Source: Nitrosospira sp. Nl5 (lineage in GTDB: Bacteria; Pseudomonadota; Gammaproteobacteria; Burkholderiales; Nitrosomonadaceae). Taken from it: DNA of 64,000 nucleotides. Location: contig NZ_FMVQ01000003.1 in assembly GCF_900102495.1 (NCBI RefSeq), positions 186,001 to 250,000 on the forward strand, written 5' to 3'. The notes beneath the pieces were generated by a model. The model saw nothing but the letters and a program-made list of their open reading frames with translations, was not told the origin of the DNA and made no database searches. Below, piece after piece: positions 41,863-49,541 of the stretch. Position 1 is the first letter of the stretch. Every line of letters begins with the position of its first letter. The translations under genes were made by a program, and so were the position numbers.

Positions 41863-44046
41863 ATGAAACATTGGTTCGGATTCAGATTGAAATGTGTCCA
41901 TGTGGGCTTTATAACCTTATCATCAGCATGGATGTTTACGCCATTGCATGCGGTCGCTCAGGATAGTGCAGTGGGCCAGGGAAAAGGCGCTGCATTGCCC
42001 GAAATCAAGATTATCACTGGACGGGTACGTCCGGGGACACTGGAGGATGTGGCAAGAACGGGAAGCAAGACAGACACGCCATTACGCGACATTCCCGCCA
42101 GTATTGCCGTCGTCCCAGCCGCCTTGCTGCAAGAGCAAGGCGTAACCGAAATGAATGACGCCATGCGTAACGTCAGCAGCGTTCAGCCCTTGATGGGTGG
42201 GGGTTATGGATTTGGCAACAGCTTTACTTCACGTGGCTTGGCTCTGAGCTATTTACGGGATGATTTGCCGGATGGGGGCGCACAAAACAGCTATTTCCGC
42301 ACGATGTACGATATCGAACGCATCGAGGTGTTAAAAGGCCCGGGCTCTGCGCTATTTGGGGTCGCCGGTCCTGGCGGCAGCATCAATATAATCACCAAAA
42401 AACCGCGATTTGGTTTTGGCCTGTCCGCCGGGACCATGCTCGGCAGTTTTGGTACACGCAATGGGTTCCTGGATGTGACCGGCTCAATCCCGTACATGCC
42501 GAACGTTGCCGGCCGTCTAATTGCGAACATGGAGCATACCGATGGCTTTCGCGGGCTGGAGCGGAATATCGTCGAGGCCTCACCCAGTTTTATCTGGCGC
42601 CTGGCGCCCGATAAAACCCTCCTGATAGACTTTGACCACCGTGAGATGAAAATAAAGCCGGATAATTACGGGCTGCTTTTCGATTTCAATTCCAATATCG
42701 CCAACGTTCCCCGCGATACCCGTTACTATAGTCCATTCAACAAGACGGATCACACGATCAATCGCCTTGGCCTTGTCCATCACTGGGCAATATCCGACAT
42801 GTTAACGATGCGAACAGCATTCAATTACGACGCGCGGACACTTGAGATAGTGCGGAATGGAGGCGGTAATCAGGGTAACGCGGCGGGTATTATTACCGGA
42901 CGCGATGCGCGCTCGCAATTTGATATCGCGGGCTACACGACATTGCAGAACGAGTTTATCTGGAAAACAAATACAGGCCCGATTAAACATACGTTCCTTG
43001 GCGGCTTCGAATACAAGAATACGGATATCAATACTGTCCGGAGCGATTTTACTTTGTCTAACGCTGTCAGTATCTTCAACCCCGTCAACCTGGAAACTTC
43101 ATTGGATGGAATCAATCGCAGGCCGATTTTCGACCGCAGAATCAGTAGCGATCAGACCTCTTTCTATGCTCAGGACCAGATTGATTTAAGCGAGAAATTC
43201 AAGCTCCGCCTGGGGATTCGGAATGATCTCGTAAAGTACAGCGACAAGGGTTTTCAATTCGTCTCGGGCGACTATGGGTATCGGGAAATCGTGCAAACGA
43301 GATCCTTGACCACCTATTCGACAGGGGGCGTCTATCAGCCCACCAAGTTTCTGGCTTTTTACGCGGGTTATAGTACCGGCGCCTTTATTAATCTGGCAAC
43401 TGAAGCGCAAGCGGTATCCCGGTCGCCGGAAACTTCGGATCAGATCGAGGTGGGCGCTAAAACAATGTTGCTGGATGGCAAAGCGGATTTGAACGTGGCG
43501 GTGTTCCAAACCAGCCGCAGCAACTATTTCATCATCTTGCCGGGTTCGGGCGGTCAAGCGACCCAGGATGGGAACGATCGGTCGCGTGGTGTGGAGCTGT
43601 CGCTTGGCGTACGTCCAGTTGCCGGTTTGAGTATAATCGGTAATGGAGTATGGATGGATCCGATGACGCTATCGCAAAACGTGGCCACGAACGGTGTCCT
43701 TGGCGTGACGCGAAGCGTTTACGGAAGCCGTCCCGCGGGGGTTGCAACGCATATGGGCAGTCTGTGGAGCACCTACCAGATTCAAGGCGGCCTCGCGCGT
43801 GGTTTAATGTTCGGTTTTGGCGTTACATACAAGGGCGATAGTTATGCGGATACTTTGAATCTTCTGAAGATACCGTCCTATGTCGTACTCGATGCAGCTG
43901 TTTCCTATCGCATCCAAAAGGTGGATCTTGCCATCAACATAAAAAATCTAACGGATAAAACCTATTTCACCAATCCTACTTTTGCCGGCGCATTGCCTGG
44001 CAATCCACTCAGTGCATTCGGTTCTATCCGGTTTAATTTTAATTAA
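41863..44046 (+). CDS. TonB-dependent siderophore receptor
   Basis: A 727-residue outer-membrane receptor with a signal peptide (cleavage near HAVA-QD, residue 32), a TonB-box-like PEIKIIT segment near residue 47, a plug domain (DTPLRDIPASIAVVPAALLQ; GPGSALFGVAGPGGSINIIT) and a C-terminal beta-barrel ending in a terminal Phe-x-Phe-Asn. The family is the FhuE/FpvA-like ferri-siderophore group. No siderophore synthesis genes lie nearby, so it may take up a xenosiderophore. It is the last gene of the metal region. Confidence 0.92.
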   Translation: MKHWFGFRLKCVHVGFITLSSAWMFTPLHAVAQDSAVGQGKGAALPEIKIITGRVRPGTLEDVARTGSKTDTPLRDIPASIAVVPAALLQEQGVTEMNDAMRNVSSVQPLMGGGYGFGNSFTSRGLALSYLRDDLPDGGAQNSYFRTMYDIERIEVLKGPGSALFGVAGPGGSINIITKKPRFGFGLSAGTMLGSFGTRNGFLDVTGSIPYMPNVAGRLIANMEHTDGFRGLERNIVEASPSFIWRLAPDKTLLIDFDHREMKIKPDNYGLLFDFNSNIANVPRDTRYYSPFNKTDHTINRLGLVHHWAISDMLTMRTAFNYDARTLEIVRNGGGNQGNAAGIITGRDARSQFDIAGYTTLQNEFIWKTNTGPIKHTFLGGFEYKNTDINTVRSDFTLSNAVSIFNPVNLETSLDGINRRPIFDRRISSDQTSFYAQDQIDLSEKFKLRLGIRNDLVKYSDKGFQFVSGDYGYREIVQTRSLTTYSTGGVYQPTKFLAFYAGYSTGAFINLATEAQAVSRSPETSDQIEVGAKTMLLDGKADLNVAVFQTSRSNYFIILPGSGGQATQDGNDRSRGVELSLGVRPVAGLSIIGNGVWMDPMTLSQNVATNGVLGVTRSVYGSRPAGVATHMGSLWSTYQIQGGLARGLMFGFGVTYKGDSYADTLNLLKIPSYVVLDAAVSYRIQKVDLAINIKNLTDKTYFTNPTFAGALPGNPLSAFGSIRFNFN

Positions 44047-44297
44047 AAACCCATTTTGACCCATTGAATACAGGTGCGGCTCTCTACCAAACGGCGAGCC
44101 CGTGCCTTCCAGCCAAGCAGAAGTAGGGCGATAATAAGGCAAGCACATTGCGCAGTATCAACTTCACTCAATAGCATCATGACTTGCGCCCTGCCAGCAC
44201 CAATCTCTTTACCGTCAATCTGACGCAACGGCAGGGTAATGCTCTATTGACAAGACATTTAGATCTATTGCGTGAACGGCGAGCGTAGAGATTTACC

Positions 44298-44406
44298 GTG
44301 TAATGCGCTTTGCTTATTACACCCTACCCCCATTTCGTCCTATCCATTCGCACGTTGGCAGCCAATCATTACGAGAATAGCGTGTAATAAGCAAAGCGCA
44401 TTACAC
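44298..44406. repeat. Pair of perfect 25-base inverted repeats (GTGTAATGCG type)
   Basis: gtgtaatgcgctttgcttat... at 44298-44322 is the exact reverse complement of 44382-44406. It is the same repeat family as 8509-8706, with TGTAAT in place of TGCAAT. The pair sits in the 600-base gap between the siderophore receptor and the luxI gene. Confidence 0.75.
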
Positions 44407-44562
44407 ACATGAAGTGAAGAAAGGTAGGTCAAAGCTCGAAGTCATGTCATCCGGGCTCCTTTTCTCTCCGAAATTTTACGTAAAATCCGGTTAAATCCGA
44501 TGTGCCTGCGAATGCCTGGAGCTGGCTACGGGCAATGGTTACAGCCAATATGTTGCGCTTCT

Positions 44563-44582
44563 CCCTGTAAGATTCTACAGCT
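44563..44582 (+). promoter_or_regulatory. lux box upstream of the AHL synthase gene
   Basis: ccctgtaagattctacagct has the half-sites CTGTA and TACAG separated by six bases, exactly as in the Vibrio fischeri lux box (acctgtaggatcgtacaggt). It ends 62 bases before the synthase start codon, a typical distance for a LuxR-AHL-activated promoter. It implies positive feedback by an AHL-bound LuxR protein, probably that at 2505-3239. Confidence 0.8.
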
Positions 44583-44644
44583 ATTCGGCATTTTCATTCC
44601 GTTGTTTCATAGCACCGTGTTTAACCAACGACAGGTGCGAAACG

Positions 44645-45259
44645 ATGGGACAGATCATGCTTGCTCAACATGGAAACGGCTCTCTGGATCAACGGGCTGT
44701 GATAGGAATGTATCGGCTGAGACATGAGGTTTTTCATGACCGGCTGGGCTGGGAGGTAACCAATGATAATGGAATGGAGCATGATGTCTTTGATCATGCT
44801 AATCCGGTTTACGTCCTGGCAAAGGGCGATGAAGATGAGGTGCTGGGTTGTTGGCGTCTACTTCCAACCATCGGCCCCAATATGTTGAAGGATACATTTC
44901 CCCAACTATTGCATGGACAGCCGGCGCCTCAGCAGGCTGATATATGGGAATTAAGCCGGTTCGCGGTAACGATTCCAAAATACGAAAGCGCGGGGTTTGG
45001 TTTTAGTGATATTCCTGTAGAAATGATGCGAACCTTATTCCGCTTTGCAGAGCATAACGGGATTCGCCGCTATGTAACCGTTACCACTGTTGCAGTGGAA
45101 AGGCTGATACGCAAGCTGGGCGTTAACGTCTCCAGGCTGGGAGCGCCTATCAAAATCGGGCGAGTTCTTACCGTAGCCTGTTACATCGAGATCGACGCCA
45201 TCACAGAGTTTGCCCTGTTCGGCATGCTTCCCGAAGATGCGCAAAGGAAAGCCGCATGA
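44645..45259 (+). CDS. Acyl-homoserine-lactone synthase (LuxI family)
   Basis: A 204-residue autoinducer synthase that joins an acyl chain from acyl-ACP to S-adenosylmethionine and lactonises it. The residues conserved in LuxI proteins are visible: R26 and F30 (RHEVF), W36, D47 and D50 (HDVFDH), R71 (GCWRLLP), F85, E102 and R105 (WELSRFAV). A lux box lies upstream. The acyl length cannot be read; a Thr at the position after R-V-x-T (TVTTVAVERL) is often linked to 3-oxo acyl chains but is not decisive. It overlaps the next gene by four bases. Confidence 0.93.
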   Translation: MGQIMLAQHGNGSLDQRAVIGMYRLRHEVFHDRLGWEVTNDNGMEHDVFDHANPVYVLAKGDEDEVLGCWRLLPTIGPNMLKDTFPQLLHGQPAPQQADIWELSRFAVTIPKYESAGFGFSDIPVEMMRTLFRFAEHNGIRRYVTVTTVAVERLIRKLGVNVSRLGAPIKIGRVLTVACYIEIDAITEFALFGMLPEDAQRKAA

Positions 45260-45741
45260 ACATTCTTCTGGTTGGAGAAAGACAGGACACGCGCCGGATC
45301 GTGCAACTGTTGCTTGAGAAATCAAAGCATAGACTGGAACGGAAATCTCTGGAAAACGTTCCGGAACCAGACCTGGAAGCCTACGACATGGTGCTTGTCG
45401 ACGGCGATGTGTACGACTGCACCCAGCAGGCGAACCTGCTGGAATGGATTCGGGAAGCGAGACGGCGCTACCCGCATCTGCCGGTGGCGGTGATGAATAA
45501 CGTGGGGTCACATCTCCCATCCGAAGGTCACAGGGCAGGAGGTGAAAACTTCCGCACCTGTGGCGTTTTTGAATCTCATGATGGCGTATTGAATATGCGC
45601 TGCCGCTTGCAGGAAATTGCGTTGGGCGAAACCGCCGCGCTCATGCGTGAGGGATGTGAAAGAGCGCCGCTGGAGCCGATCACTTTTGAGTATTCGGGGC
45701 CCGAATGCAATACCGTGGAAATATCAAAGAAACAGAGCTGA
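45256..45741 (+). CDS. Degenerate receiver-like protein coupled to the AHL synthase
   Basis: A 161-residue protein whose first 85 residues have the strand/helix pattern of a response-regulator receiver domain (MNILLVGERQDTRRIVQLLL, then YDMVLVDGDVYD). The acidic pair normally after the first strand is missing (VGE instead of VDD), so ordinary phosphorylation is doubtful. The rest shows no domain. Its start overlaps the synthase stop (ATGA), so it is made with the AHL synthase and may modify quorum sensing. I do not recognise a known partner. Confidence 0.65.
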   Translation: MNILLVGERQDTRRIVQLLLEKSKHRLERKSLENVPEPDLEAYDMVLVDGDVYDCTQQANLLEWIREARRRYPHLPVAVMNNVGSHLPSEGHRAGGENFRTCGVFESHDGVLNMRCRLQEIALGETAALMREGCERAPLEPITFEYSGPECNTVEISKKQS

Positions 45742-45921
45742 TACTCTTATATGCATCGGATAGTGTCAGCCCCGGCACAACCAAAATCCCGCAGTAATTT
45801 CTATTGTTTTACAAAACCTTCATAAAACTTTCATTGGAATGCCATCTGCTGCAGTTAGTCTGAATATGTCACTCAAGTTTGCAAAGTCATCTTGAATTCT
45901 CTAACTATCACCGGAGGCAAC

Positions 45922-46206
45922 ATGAAACTCCCATTTTCTATCCAACTGGCGCCATTACCGCCGATGCGCCGAACTGCCGCCAAAGCCGGCGGCACCTTGC
46001 AAGGACGCGCTCCACTACCCGGTGGAGCCCGTGATGCTGATCTAACTGCCGCAGCGAATCAGCCTGTCCAGCCTGTCCGTACCGGCAGTGCTTTCCGCAA
46101 TCCGGCTGTCAACATCTCCGGCTATTTGCAAGCTCTTGCCGATGATAAGCCGCGTCATTCTCAAGCCCCGCTGCACGCAAGGCCTGGAAAGAAGCGGTTC
46201 GGTTAG
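45922..46206 (+). CDS. Small protein of unknown function
   Basis: A 94-residue protein starting MKLPFSIQLAPLPPMRRTAA at ATG 45922, with an excellent ribosome-binding site (CCGGAGGC). It is rich in Ala, Pro, Gly and Arg and has no visible membrane segment. It may form a pair with the frame starting at 46230, which lies 23 bases on. Function unknown. Confidence 0.55.
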   Translation: MKLPFSIQLAPLPPMRRTAAKAGGTLQGRAPLPGGARDADLTAAANQPVQPVRTGSAFRNPAVNISGYLQALADDKPRHSQAPLHARPGKKRFG

Positions 46207-46229
46207 GTTCAAGCGATGCGTCATTTGAT

Positions 46230-46472
46230 ATGCATGGACCGGATACCGCAAGTTTGAATATCCGCATTAAAAACGTCGATACGAATCCACATGATGCCGT
46301 ACTTCAATCCGCCGAATCAACCGGCTCTTTCGATCTGAACCCCGCCGGCATACTGCGGGCATTAACGGATTTCTACGAATCCAATCCAGCCCCGGATGAG
46401 GCGGAAAGCGAGGTTGATCTCATGATTCAGTTAAGCGGCATGGTATACAACTCCATGCAAAACGAGGAGTAA
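46230..46472 (+). CDS. Small acidic protein of unknown function
   Basis: An 80-residue protein (ILRALTDFYESNPAPDEAES, then VDLMIQLSGMVYNSM) starting at ATG 46230. Acidic, helix-rich C-terminal half. No clear ribosome-binding site. It is either an independent small gene or the second half of the preceding gene after a frame shift; the two frames differ by one base step. Function unknown. Confidence 0.45.
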   Translation: MHGPDTASLNIRIKNVDTNPHDAVLQSAESTGSFDLNPAGILRALTDFYESNPAPDEAESEVDLMIQLSGMVYNSMQNEE

Positions 46473-46490
46473 TTCCGGTTCTCGCTGGAA

Positions 46491-46952
46491 TTATGTTCTG
46501 GGAGCTTCGTACACGCCTGTTTTCCCCGTGCGCCGCAGCATCTTGTTAACCTCATCGGCGTGCATCTCTTCCTCAACGATGAGGCCTCTCGCATACTCTT
46601 CCAGCAGTACCGATTTGCCTTGGGTCAGTTCCAGCAGTTGATAGTAAGCGGCACAGGCTTCGCCTTCGTGCGCCAGAGATTCCCTGAGGATATCGCCGAT
46701 GTCATGATGATGGGTCTCCAGCAGCGGTCCGATGGAGAGTGAGGGATACCCACCGAGCAGGGTAACGAGCTCGCCGGCCTTGTGCGCGTGCACCAGCCCT
46801 TCTTCGGCCTCTTTCTTGAGCCACTCCACGACAGGAATGCGGTTGTAGCCGAAGACCATCAATGAATAATGCGTATAGCGCACTACTCCGGCGAGCTCAA
46901 GTTCCATGATTTTATTCAGCAGTGCGATGGCCTTGTCTTTATCGAAGCTCAT
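46491..46952 (-). CDS. Bacterioferritin/ferritin-like protein
   Basis: A 153-residue four-helix protein of the ferritin-like superfamily. Candidate metal ligands are in MELELAGVVRYTHYSLMVFG, EAEEGLVHAHKAGEL, SLAHEGEACAAYYQLLELTQ and LIVEEEMHADEVNKML. It resembles bacterioferritin but lacks the Met-containing stretch that binds heme, so it may be a heme-free ferritin or Dps-like oxidation-protection protein. It lies just downstream of the peroxiredoxin gene on the same strand, which suits an oxidative-stress role. Confidence 0.85.
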   Translation of the reverse strand: MSFDKDKAIALLNKIMELELAGVVRYTHYSLMVFGYNRIPVVEWLKKEAEEGLVHAHKAGELVTLLGGYPSLSIGPLLETHHHDIGDILRESLAHEGEACAAYYQLLELTQGKSVLLEEYARGLIVEEEMHADEVNKMLRRTGKTGVYEAPRT

Positions 46953-47055
46953 GTTTTTCTCCTTGGTTGCAAATAATCCATGGCGGTACGCCTATCTCAT
47001 AATCTGTGATCCTTCCTGGTTGTTGTGCTCACTTCTCATCGCGTCATGGCTCAGC

Positions 47056-47658
47056 TCAAAGTCTCTCTCCATGAGAACCCAGATATTCGGCAACGCCCGC
47101 GGGAGAAGCTTTCATGCCAGGATCCCCCGTCTTCCAGCCGGCAGGGCATACTTCGCCATGGCTTTCGTGGAATTGCAGCGCATCCACCATGCGCAGCATT
47201 TCGTCCACGTCGCGTCCCAGCGGCAAGTCGTTGACCACCTGATGGCGCACAATGCCCTGTTTGTCGATCAGGAACGAGGCGCGCAGGGCGACATGATCCG
47301 GATGAGCAATGCCATACGCATGCATGACCTCTCCCCCCACGTCGGATGCCAGGGTGATCCCCACCGGGCCGATACCGCCCTTGTCGATGGAGGTGTTGCG
47401 CCAGGCGTAGTGGGTGAACTGCGAATCCACCGATACCCCGATGACTTCAACGTTGCGCTTGCGAAACTCTTCCACCCGATGAGAGTGGGCGATGATTTCT
47501 GAAGGACAGACGAAGGTGAAATCAAGCGGATAAAAAAACAGGACAGCATACTTGCCCGAAATTTGAGTATGGAAGTTGAAGGTATCATTGAAACTGCCGT
47601 CCGGCAGTACAGCGGGCTTGGTAAAATCGGGTGCGACACGGGTAACGAGTACAGTCAT
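47056..47658 (-). CDS. Peroxiredoxin, AhpC type (typical 2-Cys)
   Basis: A 200-residue thiol peroxidase that reduces hydrogen and organic peroxides. The peroxidatic Cys is in DFTFVCPSEI (near residue 51) and the resolving Cys is in HGEVCPAGW near residue 170, as in typical 2-Cys peroxiredoxins. The partner reductase is not adjacent. The ferritin-like gene follows 103 bases downstream. Confidence 0.93.
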   Translation of the reverse strand: MTVLVTRVAPDFTKPAVLPDGSFNDTFNFHTQISGKYAVLFFYPLDFTFVCPSEIIAHSHRVEEFRKRNVEVIGVSVDSQFTHYAWRNTSIDKGGIGPVGITLASDVGGEVMHAYGIAHPDHVALRASFLIDKQGIVRHQVVNDLPLGRDVDEMLRMVDALQFHESHGEVCPAGWKTGDPGMKASPAGVAEYLGSHGERL

Positions 47659-47914
47659 CGGTATTCCTCCTTTCTGATTGATGGAATCGGCGCTTTCGCC
47701 AAATTGGCTTCAGCAATCCGAGCTTTAAACAATATTAACATACAGCATTTTCCTTCCTTTTTCCCCGCTCTTTTTTCATTTCTTAGAATGCGCTTCAAAT
47801 ATCGGCTTGTCTGTGCGGTGTCGCTCAGGACGGGCCGCTCAGGCCGCAATATTCTTGGGAAGTTATTGCTCCCCGAACGGCGGCTTGAGCTCCTTCAAGC
47901 AGGCTGCTGGAGCC

Positions 47915-49453
47915 TCAGGAGTGGTAAATCCACTGGTTTAACAGGTTGCGTGCCGCATTCGGAATTTCAGATGCAGTCATTCCCAATGGGCCGCCGTGTT
48001 GTTTCAGCAGCACATCCCCCGCCGCTCCATGCAGATAGACCGCCAGCAATAACGCGTTTTCCGCATTCAACCCCTGCGCCAGCAGGGCACCGATGATGCC
48101 GGACAATATGTCGCCCGTACCCGCGCTGCTTAAACCAGGATTGCCGCTGGTGTTGATGTAGCGCTTGCCGCCGGGCATCGCGCAGATGCTTCCCGCACCT
48201 TTCAGTACTGCACAGCAGTTGAAATTCTTCGCCAGACTCGCAGCGGCGGCCATGCGGTCGTTTTGAACCGTTGCGGTATCCATATTCAGCAACCGCGCGG
48301 CTTCGGCGGCATGAGGCGTGAGAATGGAAAGTGCCTTGCGCTCGTGCAACCGCTCCCGTAGCAGGCTGGCAACTCCGGGATGTGCGGCAATGAGATTCAA
48401 TGCGTCGGCATCGAGCACCAGCGGCAAGGGCGATTCCAGCGCGCAACGCAGCCAGAAGCAAGCTTCGGCTCCCGTCCCCAGCCCCGGCCCGACAACCAGG
48501 CAGTCCAAATGATCGAGTTTGAGCAGTTCGTGGACTGGGCGCAGCATCAACTCAGGTTGGGCAGTGTCTACACCAGGCGCATTACGGGCAATCAAACCGA
48601 GGTAGACGCGCCCCGCACCGAGCTTCAATGCCGCTCCGCCAGCCAGAAGCGCCGCGCCTAACATTCCCGCTGATCCGCCGATTATGCCGATGCTGCCGAA
48701 CATGCCTTTATGGCTGCTGGCGATGCGGGGAGGCGGCAGCAATTTTTGCGCGTGTGCCCGATCCATCACCCATGAGCTGGGTTTTTTCCGGGAAGGTGCG
48801 TCAAGGTCGAGATCGCGCAAGACGATTTCCCCGCAATATTCCGGACCGTCATGAGTGAGGAGCCCGGGTTTGATGCCGATGAATGTGACAGTTATCGTAG
48901 CCCTGATTGCAGCACCGCGCACGGTGCCGGTATCGCTCCCCAGGCCGCTGGGAATATCGAGCGCGAGTACGGGCCGGTTCATGCGGTTGACGGCGTTGAC
49001 CAGGGCAAGGTATTTTCCTTCCAGGTCCCGTCCCTGCTGGCGATCGAGACCAATGCCGAATAGCCCGTCTATCACGGCATCACATTTTTTATTTTCCGGG
49101 ATTTCGTCAATGATCTCACCACCAGCAAGGAGCCAGGCTTCCAGCATTTGCCGGGCCGCGCCCGACAGGCCCTCACGCTTACCGGTGAACACAAGCGTGA
49201 CCTTGAACCACCAGGCCCGAAGATGACGCGCGACCACGAAAGCGTCGCCGCCATTATTACCCGGCCCCGCCAACACCAGTACTTGAGTTCGATCGTGGGT
49301 TAGCAGTTTGTCCCGTGCCACTTCGGCAGCAGCGAGGCCGGCTTTTTCCATCAGATCGGAAGAATCAGGCAATGCGGCAGCGCGTTGCTCGATTTCCCGG
49401 ATCTCGGCGGTGGAATAAACAGCGATGGGATGATTTTGTTCTAATTTACTCAT
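47915..49453 (-). CDS. nnr: Bifunctional NAD(P)HX epimerase / ADP-dependent dehydratase
   Basis: Repairs damaged hydrated NAD(P)H. From ATG 49451-49453 the product has 512 residues (ATG 49463-49465 adds four). The N-terminal YjeF-N domain (about 10-225; [20 protein letters not shown]) is the epimerase; the C-terminal domain (about 230-500) is the ADP-dependent dehydratase, with [20 protein letters not shown] and [20 protein letters not shown]. The gene is divergent from purL, with 88 bases between the chosen starts. Confidence 0.94.
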   Translation of the reverse strand: MSKLEQNHPIAVYSTAEIREIEQRAAALPDSSDLMEKAGLAAAEVARDKLLTHDRTQVLVLAGPGNNGGDAFVVARHLRAWWFKVTLVFTGKREGLSGAARQMLEAWLLAGGEIIDEIPENKKCDAVIDGLFGIGLDRQQGRDLEGKYLALVNAVNRMNRPVLALDIPSGLGSDTGTVRGAAIRATITVTFIGIKPGLLTHDGPEYCGEIVLRDLDLDAPSRKKPSSWVMDRAHAQKLLPPPRIASSHKGMFGSIGIIGGSAGMLGAALLAGGAALKLGAGRVYLGLIARNAPGVDTAQPELMLRPVHELLKLDHLDCLVVGPGLGTGAEACFWLRCALESPLPLVLDADALNLIAAHPGVASLLRERLHERKALSILTPHAAEAARLLNMDTATVQNDRMAAAASLAKNFNCCAVLKGAGSICAMPGGKRYINTSGNPGLSSAGTGDILSGIIGALLAQGLNAENALLLAVYLHGAAGDVLLKQHGGPLGMTASEIPNAARNLLNQWIYHS

Positions 49454-49541
49454 GCTATCAATCATAAAACACTTGCAGACTGCGGGCAGTCTGTCTTCTC
49501 GTGTAAAATTATGTTTTCAACTCATCGGCTCACTTCACTGG

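Noticed and set aside
44047-44297. Possible tRNA or small RNA gene between the siderophore receptor and the repeats
   Set aside because: I could not form a cloverleaf or find a promoter-terminator pair there.
47563-48096. 177-codon plus-strand frame between the peroxiredoxin and nnr genes
   Set aside because: Mostly overlaps two well-supported genes on the other strand; no conserved motif.
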